Below are positions 38,101 through 48,790 of a stretch of 64,000 bases of DNA, piece by piece. The notes under the pieces were generated by a model. It had not been told where the DNA came from and ran no database searches. It saw nothing but the letters and a program-made list of their open reading frames with translations. Position 1 is the stretch's first letter. Each line of letters begins with the position of its first letter. A program made the position numbers and the translations under genes. Location of the stretch: NCBI GenBank assembly GCA_000499405.2, contig HG738137.1, positions 28,145,756 through 28,209,755 of the forward strand, in the 5' to 3' direction. The DNA comes from Onchocerca volvulus. Lineage: Eukaryota > Nematoda > Chromadorea > Rhabditida > Onchocercidae.

Positions 38101-40627
38101 ATTTTAAAAAGAAAATTAATCTTAACAGGATAAAATATATTATTGCAAGTTTAAATGATAAGAAATTCAAAATTTAAATGATAATAAATGATAATTAAAT
38201 GAAAACATAAAACAGATAAATGTCATTTATCATCAAATAATATCATTTGCAAAGAAGAACACAATCAATCCTTTTTTCCAGAATCAAATAATTAGCATAA
38301 ATATTCAATAAATACATCAGATATCGGAAGTAAGGAAAGAAATGGAGTAGCTAATTAAAAATTAACAAAGAAAATAATTGGAATAATATTTATACTCGAA
38401 ATCTGATAAGAGCATCCGTCAATGATGTGATAAGATTTAGAATATCATAATCATCCATGATAAATTTATATAATTTGAATTTAATAGTATATATAATTCC
38501 GAATAAATCATAGATATATTTTATTAATTCATATTACTTACTTTTTTGGATCCAGCAGATCGCGCACTTTTTCATTATAAATTTCCAAAAAGGAAACTTC
38601 TACTTTAAAAGTCAAACTATCGGAAGATAAATCGCTGATTTTTTGAAAAATAGAAGAACAAAGACGCGGGATAATGCCCGGATTTTCCGCTGTACCCATC
38701 ATTGTGTAACTCTTGCCTGAACCTGTAAATAAAATATTTGATTAACTTATGAACTAATCATTTATATAAATTTAGAATTTGGCAATTAAACTTTATATTC
38801 TTTTTTCAGTAATTTTTGAATATTTTTATCATTGAAATAACGAAATTACAAAGTACCGGTTTGTCCATATGCAAATATGCAAGCATTATAACCAGCAAAT
38901 GCATTGTTAAGTACAGCAGAACCAACTCGTTCAAATACTTCACTTTGATCTAAAAATTAGTTAATTTAGAGAATTTCAGGTTATAAGAAACTTAAAATTT
39001 ATTTAATTTTATTTCAGTTTCAGTATGGTACAAATGACTTATTAGCATATAAGCTTTTATCGTAATGAATCTTACGAACTTACAAGCTTTTATCATCAAA
39101 CATGAAAATTATCGTAAATTTCTTAATGCTTATTATAACTATTATCCAGGAATAGGCATTTATCAATTTTCTGCTAGAAAAAGCCTAAAAAACAAATTAT
39201 TCATTAATTAGACTATTGCAATTACCATTTTCTAATCTTTGTCAATTTTATATAAAAAATGATATTTTTGACGAAAATAAAAAATTTCCAAATACATACC
39301 GATAAAATCATTTGAATTAGGATCAAAAGAATTGAAACAGTGATCGTATGCAAACCTTTTAGGTTGTTTCCTGAAACAAATTCGTATTTTCTGCAGAAAT
39401 TAAATTTTGTTTTATAAAATCTATTTTAAGAATTCCATGTGCTCTTACAAATATAGGAAATATTTTCATTTGAATGATACAAATAAATTATTGATAATAT
39501 CATTATTACTACATTATTATTTATTCAATGAATTAATTTAAATCTCAATTAAATATCGATTTATTGGCTAACCTTAAAGTTACACTAAAATGTGTTTAAT
39601 ACAACTTACTCATCAATGGGATGTTTAAGGACAGTTTGATCATCGATTGTTGTTACGACACATTTTGTATTCAAATCTCTTTCTTAAAAAAAAAAAAAAA
39701 AAAAGAAAAAAAGAAAAAAAAATTATCAAAAAATTATAAAAAGGAATAAAATTAATTTAAAAAAAAGAGTAAAATGAATAAATTGAAAGTAAATGAAAAT
39801 TTTATTATTATTCTTGTATAATTTTTCCTCTTACGTCTTTTATTTTTTATCCTTTCCAAAGAGAAGCTACATTTTAAAGATGCATGAAAATTCATGATTA
39901 ATGGGATGAAAACACAAAATGTTTATTTGTATAAGCTAGCAGGAGAAAATGAAAAATTGGAAATGCTTTCAAGCGATCATCAATTTTGACTTTTTTTATT
40001 TTTATTTCTATGCTATCATTTGACGCTGTTTTTAGTGATTTGTTCCAAAATTTTAAGCTATTTATCTTCATTATATATATAAATGAAAAGAAATGAAAAT
40101 ATATATATATGTATATCGCATTTTAGTATTTTCATTTTTTGAGAAAAAAAACAAGAAAATAAAAAAAAGAACAATTATTTGGACATCGTCAACAATAATA
40201 TTTTACTTTAAGTATTATTTTAAATACTAGAATACAATATGTATATATTTTATGAAAAGTTTTTTTCGAGTCCAAAAAAATTCAAAAAATTTATATTTAT
40301 TAAAATATTAATTTTGAAGAAAAATAGCTTGAAATTTCTTCATAAATTTTTCCATCAATAAACAAATATTCTTCGATAATTCTTCATAATGTTAAAAGCA
40401 TTGAGGAAAAAAAAAAAAACGGAAAAATTATGTTGAATATGAATAAATTAGATTTTGAAAATGTTGACATCATTTCCTCTTCCTTTTTATTTTAATTCTT
40501 GACTAATCTTGACTACGAAATTTAGAATTTAAATAAGAATTTTCTTTTCTATAAAAAATTATTACATACCTCGTTTATTGAAAGGACGAACACGTATAGC
40601 AACTTTTACTTTTCCTTCTTCCTCCAT
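20247..40627 (-). CDS. klp-4: Kinesin-3 motor, KIF13A/B-KLP-4 type, complete, 1617 aa
   Basis: A plus-end-directed microtubule motor of the kinesin-3 family, which moves vesicles and receptors. In C. elegans the KIF13 homologue is KLP-4. I find 41 exons on the minus strand (listed in the four block entries below) with GT..AG borders and closing phases: 4854 nt, 1618 codons including TAA at 20249-20247. The order is motor, neck coil, FHA domain, kinesin-3 stalk domains and a Ser-rich tail. KIF13-type signatures outside the motor are [49 protein letters not shown] and PIISQQ followed by [11 protein letters not shown]. No CAP-Gly domain is seen at the C-terminus, so it is closer to KIF13A and KLP-4 in layout than to KIF13B. 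No PH domain is seen, which argues against UNC-104/KIF1A. The ATG at 40627-40625 starts [20 protein letters not shown], the normal kinesin N-terminus. No trans-splice AG is obvious upstream. Confidence 0.95.
22555..22716. repeat. Short tandem units and a 16-bp inverted repeat inside the large kinesin intron
   Basis: Between 22551 and 22616 three imperfect ~25-29-bp units read TTTTGGCGGTAAATGTGTTTAT, TTTAGCAGTAAACATGTTTATTC or TTTTGGCGGGAAACATGTTT in turn (each given in part). About 40 bp on, arms 22658-22673 (CCTCGGATGTAAATAG) and 22701-22716 (CTATTTACATTCGAGG) pair with one G-T wobble around a 27-nt loop. The stretch has higher GC than its surroundings, as an inserted element would. Confidence 0.55.
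26547..33587 (-). other. Kinesin exons 16-34: stalk with kinesin-3-specific domains
   Basis: Exons: 33587-33510, 33180-33110, 32938-32798, 32643-32469, 32301-32159, 31584-31473, 31261-31166, 31076-30921, 30793-30614, 30381-30217, 29932-29795, 29420-29311, 29083-28963, 28795-28650, 28311-28298, 28089-27959, 27814-27719, 27506-27387 and 26600-26547. They give residues 584-1332. The block includes the KIF1B-type and DUF3694-like regions shared by KIF13 proteins. The 14-nt exon 28311-28298 is the least certain. A longer version ending at 28278 has a GT donor but the wrong phase for the next exon. Confidence 0.88.
33836..35396 (-). other. Kinesin exons 12-15: coiled coil and FHA domain
   Basis: Exons: 35396-35292, 35076-34942, 34509-34337 and 34016-33836, residues 386-583. 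A charged coil ([20 protein letters not shown]) leads to the FHA domain. That domain begins around [18 protein letters not shown] (446-463) and ends after the strand pair ICVNGRLI and [15 protein letters not shown]. In kinesin-3 motors the FHA region supports cargo or adaptor binding and autoinhibition. Confidence 0.92.
35717..40627 (-). other. Kinesin exons 1-11: motor domain
   Basis: Exons (high to low): 40627-40570, 39682-39610, 39370-39300, 38949-38857, 38722-38542, 37978-37891, 37659-37525, 37413-37301, 37044-36937, 36143-36045 and 35852-35717. They give residues 1-385. The P-loop GQTGSGKS is at 96-103 and is split by an intron after GQT. Switch I is NTESSRSHA (209-217). Switch II is DLAGSE (246-251). 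[20 protein letters not shown] and [20 protein letters not shown] close the motor. All catalytic elements are intact, so an active ATPase motor is expected. Confidence 0.95.
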
Positions 40628-43600
40628 TTGAATTTCAGGTATTATTTCAGTAATAGTTTATGAAAATTAGCAGCAAATAGAAGCCATATTTATAGAATTA
40701 AACAAATCTGATAAAAAGGTCGCCGAAAATAAGCAATATGTAGAATGTATGGAATGAAAAAGCAATCAATAGCTTTTGAAAAATGGTATCAATTTGATTA
40801 AAAAATCCATTTACAATCTATTCCTTCTGTGAATTTAACAAATTTCTGAAATTTTGAAAAGAATTTTTACAAGAAATTGGAATCTATTCATATATTGGCT
40901 CCGTGCGTTATTTGAATAAAATGAAGTATGACGTGATACAGCATTAAATCTATTCAATTTGATGTAAAATTTAAGCGCTTATAAAATAATGGATTGAATG
41001 GGAAATGAGAGAGCAGTCATTAAAAAAAACAAGAAATCGAAATGATTCAGATTAAAATAATTCTTTGCAGCTATCTTTTTTTATTCAAATAAAAAGAAAT
41101 AATGCAGTGAGAAATGTGAAAATAATAAGATAAATATGATAGATATAGCTGAATGAAATAAAATTTGGGAAAATTTAAAATAACCATATTGATAAAAGAA
41201 TATATGCCGCATAAGATGAATATTAATTATGTTAAAGATTGACACTTGAGAATGATGTAGGAATAAAAAAAAGTGCATCAACAAATGTTGATAAAAATAT
41301 TATGAAAGTTGCTATTCAAGAATTTACTCGTATAATCTAATCAGTTGGTATCAGTAAAGTTATGTCAAGAATATACTCGTATAATCTAATCAGTTAGTAT
41401 AATTAAAGTTATAAAAAGAACAAATGTTAGTTGCCTAAATCTTTATATCTTTTTATTGATTTCAAACTTAATTTACTTAACAAAAATATTTGATTAAACA
41501 ATTTGCTTTATGCATGATAATACTTACTTTTTGCAGAAAATTTCATTAAATTACTTACTTTTTGCAAAATATTTTTAATAAATTACTTGCTTTTCGTAGG
41601 GCATTTCACCTGTAGAATATTTCAATAGAACTACTTGATTCTTACAAAACTTAAGAAAAGATTCAATAAATTAAATTTAATAATTTATAATTTTTGTATT
41701 AAAATAATACAGATTTCTAAAAATTGTGTGAGATGAACAAGAATTGTAATAAAATATAGAACTAAATTTTTGGTAAAATAGAAATAGAAATCTTTCCGAA
41801 GAGAATACCTGTTTGGACATTAATTATTATAATGCAATTTTTTTGCATAGAATTCACCAAATTAATGAAATGGAAAGTTCATTTTTGTTAAGTAAGAAAT
41901 GCTCTAAATAAATGTCTCAAATCAGGATACTGGAAGTGTTTTCCAATAAATAATATCGAGAATAAGCATTTCAAATGAAGTCTGCGATATCAATCTGAAG
42001 TTCATTTTTGTTTTAATATTTGACTAGTACTAATGCGAATAATAATCAGTTAACATTGATTCACTAATTCTTTGTTTATCATTCTCAATTATGTTTATTG
42101 AATATTTACAATAGGTAAATCTATTCTTTGCTATAAAAAATTTACAATCATATAAAGGTGGAAAGGCAAAGAATTTTTATAGAAAAAATTAATTATCAAA
42201 TAAAAACTAGCCAATTAATTTATTATTAATAAATAATTTCTTCTTCAGCAATTTCGCATTGAATATAATATAGCAAATTATATTTCTTCTTTCTCTGAAT
42301 TATTTTCCATACTTTTTTCCTTTATTTGTTCTGATTTAAAATCAGAATAAAGAGAAAATAAAATAGAAAAAAATGAAAGAAAAAAGTTAAATAAAAAAAA
42401 AATGAATAAAAAACTAAAAAAAAAATAAATAAAAAGTAATCTTTTCAGTAATCTTTTCAAGAAGTGCAAAGCTATTTCTATAAATTGCGAAATTATTTTT
42501 CTGGAAAGTTTATTTTTTGAAGTAAATATTGTGAAACTAAAATTCTTAATTTGCTAAAATAAGTTATTCAAAAAAAGTCTTAAAAGAAGAAAATAAAGGA
42601 TAAAAATTTATTAAAACGAAAAAAAAATGGATAAAAATTTGAAACAGATAATAAAAAGTACTCTTTGAAATAATTAAAACTAGATGAAACTGTTTGAAAT
42701 AAATTTTTAGCGAAGATATTGGAACAGATGTGCATATAAATATAAACAAAATTTCCAGAAGAATGTAAACATTGGAATAAAATGTAAAGAAAAAAAATGA
42801 CAAACACATTTCGTTAACAAGTTCAAGTTCATAAATAATGAACAATTTTTATTTTTTATCTTTTATCATTACTAATTGTTCATTTAGTTCTTCAGCTGTT
42901 CATCAAAAAAAAAAAAGGAAAAAAAGAGAAATCTTTTTTTAATAATCAATAGATAATTTGAAATTATTTAAAGAACCCAAAAAAAAAAGCGAAATATTGA
43001 AAAATTTTTAAAAATACATAAAATAAATATTATTAGCAATAGATGGATTTGTTCAACAATAATAGCAACATTATTTGCATAAATTAATATCATATTAATT
43101 ATATTGCTAATATTCTTTAAACATTAAAAATTCTATTAAAATAATTCACAAATTGTGTTAGCTTTTGAAATTGAAAAATTTTATAGCAAAAAAAAAAACT
43201 CTTTATGATAAGAATTATATCATCTGTTTAAGTAACATTACAGAATTTGATGACAAAAAAAAGAAAAAATTAAAATAAAAGATAAAAAGGCAATATTAAA
43301 ATGGAATCGATCAATTTATACAAAAAAATGTTCCAGAATTTTTTGCATCAATTTTCAATTACTTTACTGTAAATATTTGCATTAAAATTTAATAGATCAC
43401 ATTCATAGCATTTCATGATAAATAAAAAAAATATTCTAAATTGAAATTTTGAGCTGGAAAATATGAAATTACAGAATAATTAGAAGTAAATTTAAAGCAA
43501 GTATCATATTGCAGTAAAATTTAATCCAAATTTCTCATCAGTATTTCATATCATTTATTATGAAATTAAATCTTCTACGAGGATAGTAGAAGAAGGGAAG

Positions 43601-46600
43601 AGAATAAATTGTTGCAATTCCAATTTTAAACTTTATTTTGAAACAACTTATTCAACGGTTAGGAAAAAATGTATTGAAATAATAAAATGGAATTATCTAG
43701 AAATCCGAAAAGTTTTTTCACAAATCACTCAGAAATTCAAAATTTAATCCTCCTCAAATTTCTAATTCTTGCTGATATGCAGAAAATAAAATATGCAAAT
43801 TGATATTGATCTTAAGCTGTAAATCATTTACGATTCTTGAATATTTTAATAATCTATGTATATTTATAAATTGTGATTCTTCACAAAGAATTTAAAATGA
43901 TAAAGAAAAGAATTTCATATAAATCATCCATTATCATAAAAATTATTTTTACTTTGAACTGTCTGATCGAAACATCTTATCAATCAATCTTTTCGCTTTA
44001 CTATCCAAGACTTTTCAACAATCATTACATGCTGTACATAATGAAACATGTTAAGATCAAAATATAAGTGTGGATAATTAAGCAAAATCAGTTAATTTTC
44101 TAAGAAGAACAGCAAGCTGAAATAAGTACAACTTTACGAATGTAACATTGAAGGATGAATGGGCAGAAAAATTCTGTTGAAATCTTACTTTGTGTTTCAT
44201 GTTAGAAAAAATAAAGTTTTGGTGCGAAGCATCAAAATCAAATTACATTCCATCTGACAAGTTAATCATTCTCTTTCAAATTCATTCAAGATTTTGAAAC
44301 TTCGAGAAGCAAGAAATATAAGAATAAGAAAATTTGAAAGGTAAAAATCAAAAATTGGAAATGAAGGAAACAAAAATTGACGAGAAGAAACTCGGAAAAG
44401 TACTTTCCTCAAAAAAAAAAAAAAGAAAAAAAATGTAATATCATCTCATAAAATGTAATATTACTTTGTTTCGTTTTGCCTAAGATAAATTTTAGGATAA
44501 AGTATTGTTTCATTCGTTTTTTTTTCGTAAATTTCTCAAAAATTTTAATAAAAGAGAAAATTATCCAATAAAATTAATTAAAAAATTTCATGATTTTTTT
44601 TCATTGATTATTGATTGAATAAAAATTTCTTACTATTTTGGTGATTTTCTTCTCTTTTTGAATTTTGTTTAATACAATTTATTGATGATAGCAAATATTT
44701 AAGTATCAGAAATAATTAGATGTTCATAACAAAAATGGAAACTTTAAACATTTCGCTGTTTTACTCAAATCTATAAAATTATGCTGTCAACTAATTTCAT
44801 TTTTGTATAAATATGGTTCACAAATATTTAATAAAATTTAAATATCGTATGAATTTAAAACGAAAATTAATAATGGATACAAAAGAGTGACTAAATTAAT
44901 ATTCTGAGAAATGATGAGATTAATTTGTCTTTAAGCATTTTTTTTTTGCTGGAATTGTGAAAGAATTGGAAATCTTTGTTGAAATTTTTAGTTATGGATC
45001 AAATCTGATGTCGAAATGAAAATATTACTGTTAAGATATTCCTGGATGAACTAGGATTATAAAAAATTAGTCATTCTTCATAAAATAAGAAGTCTGAAAT
45101 ATAGATTGTGAAATTAAATTACATGCAAATGTTTTATTAAAATATAAATTTCCTAAATTATGAATTCATTAAAAAATTATATTACTACAACAATGAAATG
45201 TGCATCTATATATTTTTCTGTCTATGAAAATTCTCGAAATTAATTATTGCAGCTTTTTTGAAATGCAACAAATATTCTCATAAGCTTCTTCACTTGCTGA
45301 TAAAAATGGCAAAAGTGAAAGTGATACTGATAACTGATAATAGTTTCAAGTGAAAAAGAAAACTGATTATAGTTATTGATTAAACAATTATGACTAGCTG
45401 ATAATTATAAATGTTATAATTTAAAGAATTAAAATCGAGGAATTAGGAAATAACAACGACAATAAATTAACGATAATACTTGACTGAAAAAAAAAGAAAA
45501 AAATTGGTAATATGCGACACAAATTTAAGAATGAGCAAGAAAATCTCTATTACATGATAATTTTTGACAAAATTTTATTCCAAAAAAAAAATTGTCAAAA
45601 TTCAGCCTTGAATTTGACGAAAGATATTTCGAATAGAATAGTAACTGCAGGGGGAAAAAAAGCTATAAATATAAAAAAATAGAAAGAAAGAATGACAATT
45701 GTCATCGACTTTTAATGACAATCATTTAATTTATACGCTTAATCGGTTTTCTCACATTTTTTATTGTTAAATGATGAAGATATAAGAGAGGATATTGATT
45801 TAAATCGAATTATAAATGACAAAAAAAAAAAAAAAAAGTAAGTAAATGATCGTTTCAAAAAATCATTGGCGGAGAAATCATTGAGCGGAAATAATAATAA
45901 GTGTTGAAAAAGATAAATGATAAAAATTTTCCACTTTCAGTCGAAAATTTCGTAAACTTCAGAATTTTAACCAATAAAATAAATAAACAAGGTAAGTAAA
46001 TATACAGTATTAATAATTTAGATAATTGTGTGAAATCTGCTGATAAAGAAAGATTTAGGATCAAGGTGGATAATTTTTGAACGAACACAGCGATTGTTAT
46101 CAATAATGATTTGAAATTATTTACATCATATTTATGGTATTTTCCTTAATTAGTAGTGAATGATATTTTTTGTATAATTATCACTCTACCATGCTTATCA
46201 CATAAGCTTATCATATATATCTCTTTATCATAAAAATATCTTAGTGCAGCTTCAGTAAATTCCAATAATATTGCATATTTTTTGACAGCATCAACTTTTT
46301 TTTCAAATTTCATCCACAATTCGTATGGTTTTAAAATAAAAAAAAAAAAAAAACAAAATATTCAACATTAGAAATAACTAAATATATGAATAATTGATTA
46401 CATCGTACAATTATTAGTAATCATTTACATAGATTTTTTTGATAGCATCAACTTTTTTTTTTTGAAATTTTACCTACAATTCGTATGTTTTTAAAATTAA
46501 ACTGATGAAAAAAAAATAATATATTCAATAATAGGAATAATCAAATATATGAATAACTGATTGATTTTTCATAATTGTAAATGATCATTCAATTGATAGC

Positions 46601-48235
46601 AACAATTTTTTTTTTCCAAATTATCTGCAAATCACTTTTTTTTTTTTTTTTTTCAAAAATGACGGGAATAACAGCAATAATTGAAATGATTGCATAAAAT
46701 GATCAGATTGAATGAATCAATGAAAATAGAATGGATTAATTGATTGAATGAATTAAATTGAAATTATGTCAGTACGATTTAAATAAATAATTTATAGTAC
46801 TGCAAAAAAAAAAAAAAAAAAAGAAAAAAAATGAAATGAAAGCTCAATTTCAAGGGCTTTTTCCATTTCTATCCAAAATTCTCCTTTACTTGGACATATA
46901 TATATCGAATTAGCAGCTTGAAATGTCTTCTTCCCAAAGCTTATTTGCTTGGCCCAATATATCCACCCAATAATTAGCCTGCATGCAGACATGCATGCAT
47001 GCATGCTCGACTCGATATAGCATAGAACAAACGACACGACAAGTAATTTTGAAATGTGTCGCATAATTCGAAATGTCATTTCTTCTACTATCATTTATTT
47101 ATTGGATCTTTTTTTTTTTTGCTATTTAGAAAATGCTTAAACATGCTTACTTCGTCTTTTTTTATAGCTAACAAACATGATACTATTAGAAATTAACTAA
47201 AATTTCCAAAAAAAAGAGAGAGAGAGAGCGAGAGAAAGCGAAAGAAAAAAGGAAGAGGAAATTTGAGATTCTTAAGCAACTAATATGATGCTATTAAATC
47301 TGCCGTTCAATTTAACTTACATCTGTAAATAGTAAATTTTAAGAGATGAAGTAATAGAGAGAGAGAGAGAGAAGGGAAAAAAAAAAGTTTCGAATGCTAC
47401 TAATAAATGCTAACTTTTTCGATCTAAAATTGCAAAATAAATTTTAAGAAATGAGGCAAGAGATAGGAAAAGGGAGAGAGAGGAAAGAAAAGAAACGAGG
47501 GAAAAAATGATGAATTTTTTCAAACTTTGTCGTCCTTTTTTCAAAAAAATTATTCAACTATATATGGATAACTGCGGGTATGAAGAAAAAAAAAGCAATG
47601 TGTCGATCATTACCTATTAATCAATCAATAGAAATTCTTGCATGAACACTATCGAGATATAGAACCGAATATGATAATCTTATCGAGATATTGATTGGAC
47701 GAACTATTTTGATCATTTTTATGTCTGATAAAGTTTCGGTATAATTCAAGTAGGCATAATTAATATTTTAATAACTATTGTAAAACTTTTCAAACTTCAC
47801 TTCTAGCAAAAACTTCGCTAAATGACCTTTGATGTCATCCTAAATTTTGACCCCTTTTACCCCGCAATGTGCAATTACACATGCTGACACATGCGAAAAT
47901 GTAGCAGCTGTTCATTTGATTTAATTATCAAATAATGGAATTGTAGAAGGTCTCAGGGGAAGTGAATTATTTATGGTTGTTGAGATATTTGAAATTGAAA
48001 TCCTAATTTTGGCAAAATCTGTCGTTATTTGCTAATGATTATAATATTTGTTTAATGTAATCTAATTTGGATCAGAAATAAGTGATTTCTAAAATGAAAT
48101 AATAGATAAATTTACTTTATTAAATTAGCATCTATTGTCGAGAATTCCGAGAAACTTCGTGTTATCAATTATTTAATTCAATCATTTTTGTCTTTCTGCA
48201 TCGTTGTTTTAATGTGCAAGCAATAATTCAAATAT
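40628..48235. other. Long gene-poor region upstream of the kinesin gene, left part
   Basis: No exon chain is supported. ORFs at 41284-41081, 42469-42278, 42845-42564, 43873-44067, 46103-45855 and 47094-46792 are low complexity or have no splice partners. The sequence is extreme A-rich on the plus strand around 42250-43300, with many A(8-19) runs. CATGCATGCATGCATGC lies near 46990-47006. GA-rich tracts with GAGAGAGAGA lie at 47216-47243, 47357-47373 and 47465-47505. The kinesin promoter is presumably in the first kilobase. Confidence 0.6.
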
Positions 48236-48543
48236 TGTAGTTTAGTTTACCCGCCAATAAAGGCGCGCTCTCGTGTGCCAATAATGGCGCTTCATTGTAG
48301 ATCAAACTCTGTCATTCTGATCTCTCTACAAATAAGCATAATCCTCAGTGTAGCCTCATTTTTATGGATTTTTTTGTCTCAGCGTCGGACGTTTAATAGG
48401 TCAGGATGTTTGGTCTCACTCTTTCTTTTGGGATCATTGGCATTGTTGATATAACTGACATTGCAATGGTCGTTGTCGTTATCGTTGCGGTGTTATCAAC
48501 GTTTCGTGATAAAGGTTTAATTACCCAAGTTTGAGGTGCTACA
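48236..48543 (+). mobile_element. LTR-like 308-bp segment TGTAG...CTACA carrying a perfect SL1 sequence
   Basis: The segment opens TGTAG and closes CTACA, the short inverted ends expected of an LTR. It has higher GC than its neighbours. An AATAAA lies just inside its left end (in CCGCCAATAAAGGCGCG). The last 30 bp contain the SL1 22-mer. I see no matching second LTR, no gag-pol and no clear target-site duplication (left flank AAATAT, right flank AATCAA). It could be a solo or decayed LTR, or the boundaries could be chance. Confidence 0.35.
48514..48535 (+). ncRNA. Perfect 22-nt SL1 spliced-leader sequence
   Basis: The 22 bases starting GGTTTAATTACCC and ending AAGTTTGAG match the nematode SL1 leader exactly, and GT follows (GAG|GTGCTAC), as at an SL donor. 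What follows does not resemble the SL1 RNA intron (normally GTAAAC...). The only Sm-like motif, AATTTTTGG, is at 48677-48685, about 163 nt from the leader start, much farther than in ordinary ~100-nt SL RNAs. So this is an SL1 exon copy, probably not a standard SL RNA gene. Confidence 0.7.
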
Positions 48544-48790
48544 AATCAACTTCTCGACAACCCAAACCAATTCAACTCAATACAACACAAATTCAAGCAA
48601 ACTCAACACACCAACTTCACCCAAGTGATCTCAGATCGACACAATTCAACGCAATCCAACCCAATTCAGTTCAGCGAATTTTTGGAAGCTGATCGATCAA
48701 CCCAACAATCAGATCGCCTAGACACACTGGTGATATTTGGCTATTGATCGACATCTCTCTTCACAATTGAGAAAAATTCGCGACATCGAT
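48544..48790 (+). other. C/A-rich, G-poor leader-like stretch with inverted repeat
   Basis: Directly after the SL1 copy, about 130 bp consist of CAACTCAA-type words (ACCAATTCAACTCAATACAA and similar), unlike anything else in the window. Arms GCGAATTTTT (48674-48683) and AAAAATTCGC (48772-48781) are exact inverted repeats about 90 bp apart. There is no open reading frame of note. It may be the untranslated leader of a decayed element or a non-coding transcript. Confidence 0.4.

Noticed and set aside
46792..47094. 100-codon minus-strand ORF with many Met and Cys
   Set aside because: It starts in the CATGCATG/GA region and ends in a poly(A) tract translated as Phe runs. No splice partners or family motif.
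48514..48700. A standard SL1 RNA gene
   Set aside because: The leader is perfect, but the expected GTAAAC intron start, the short stem-loops and a nearby Sm site are missing, and there is no adjacent 5S rRNA.
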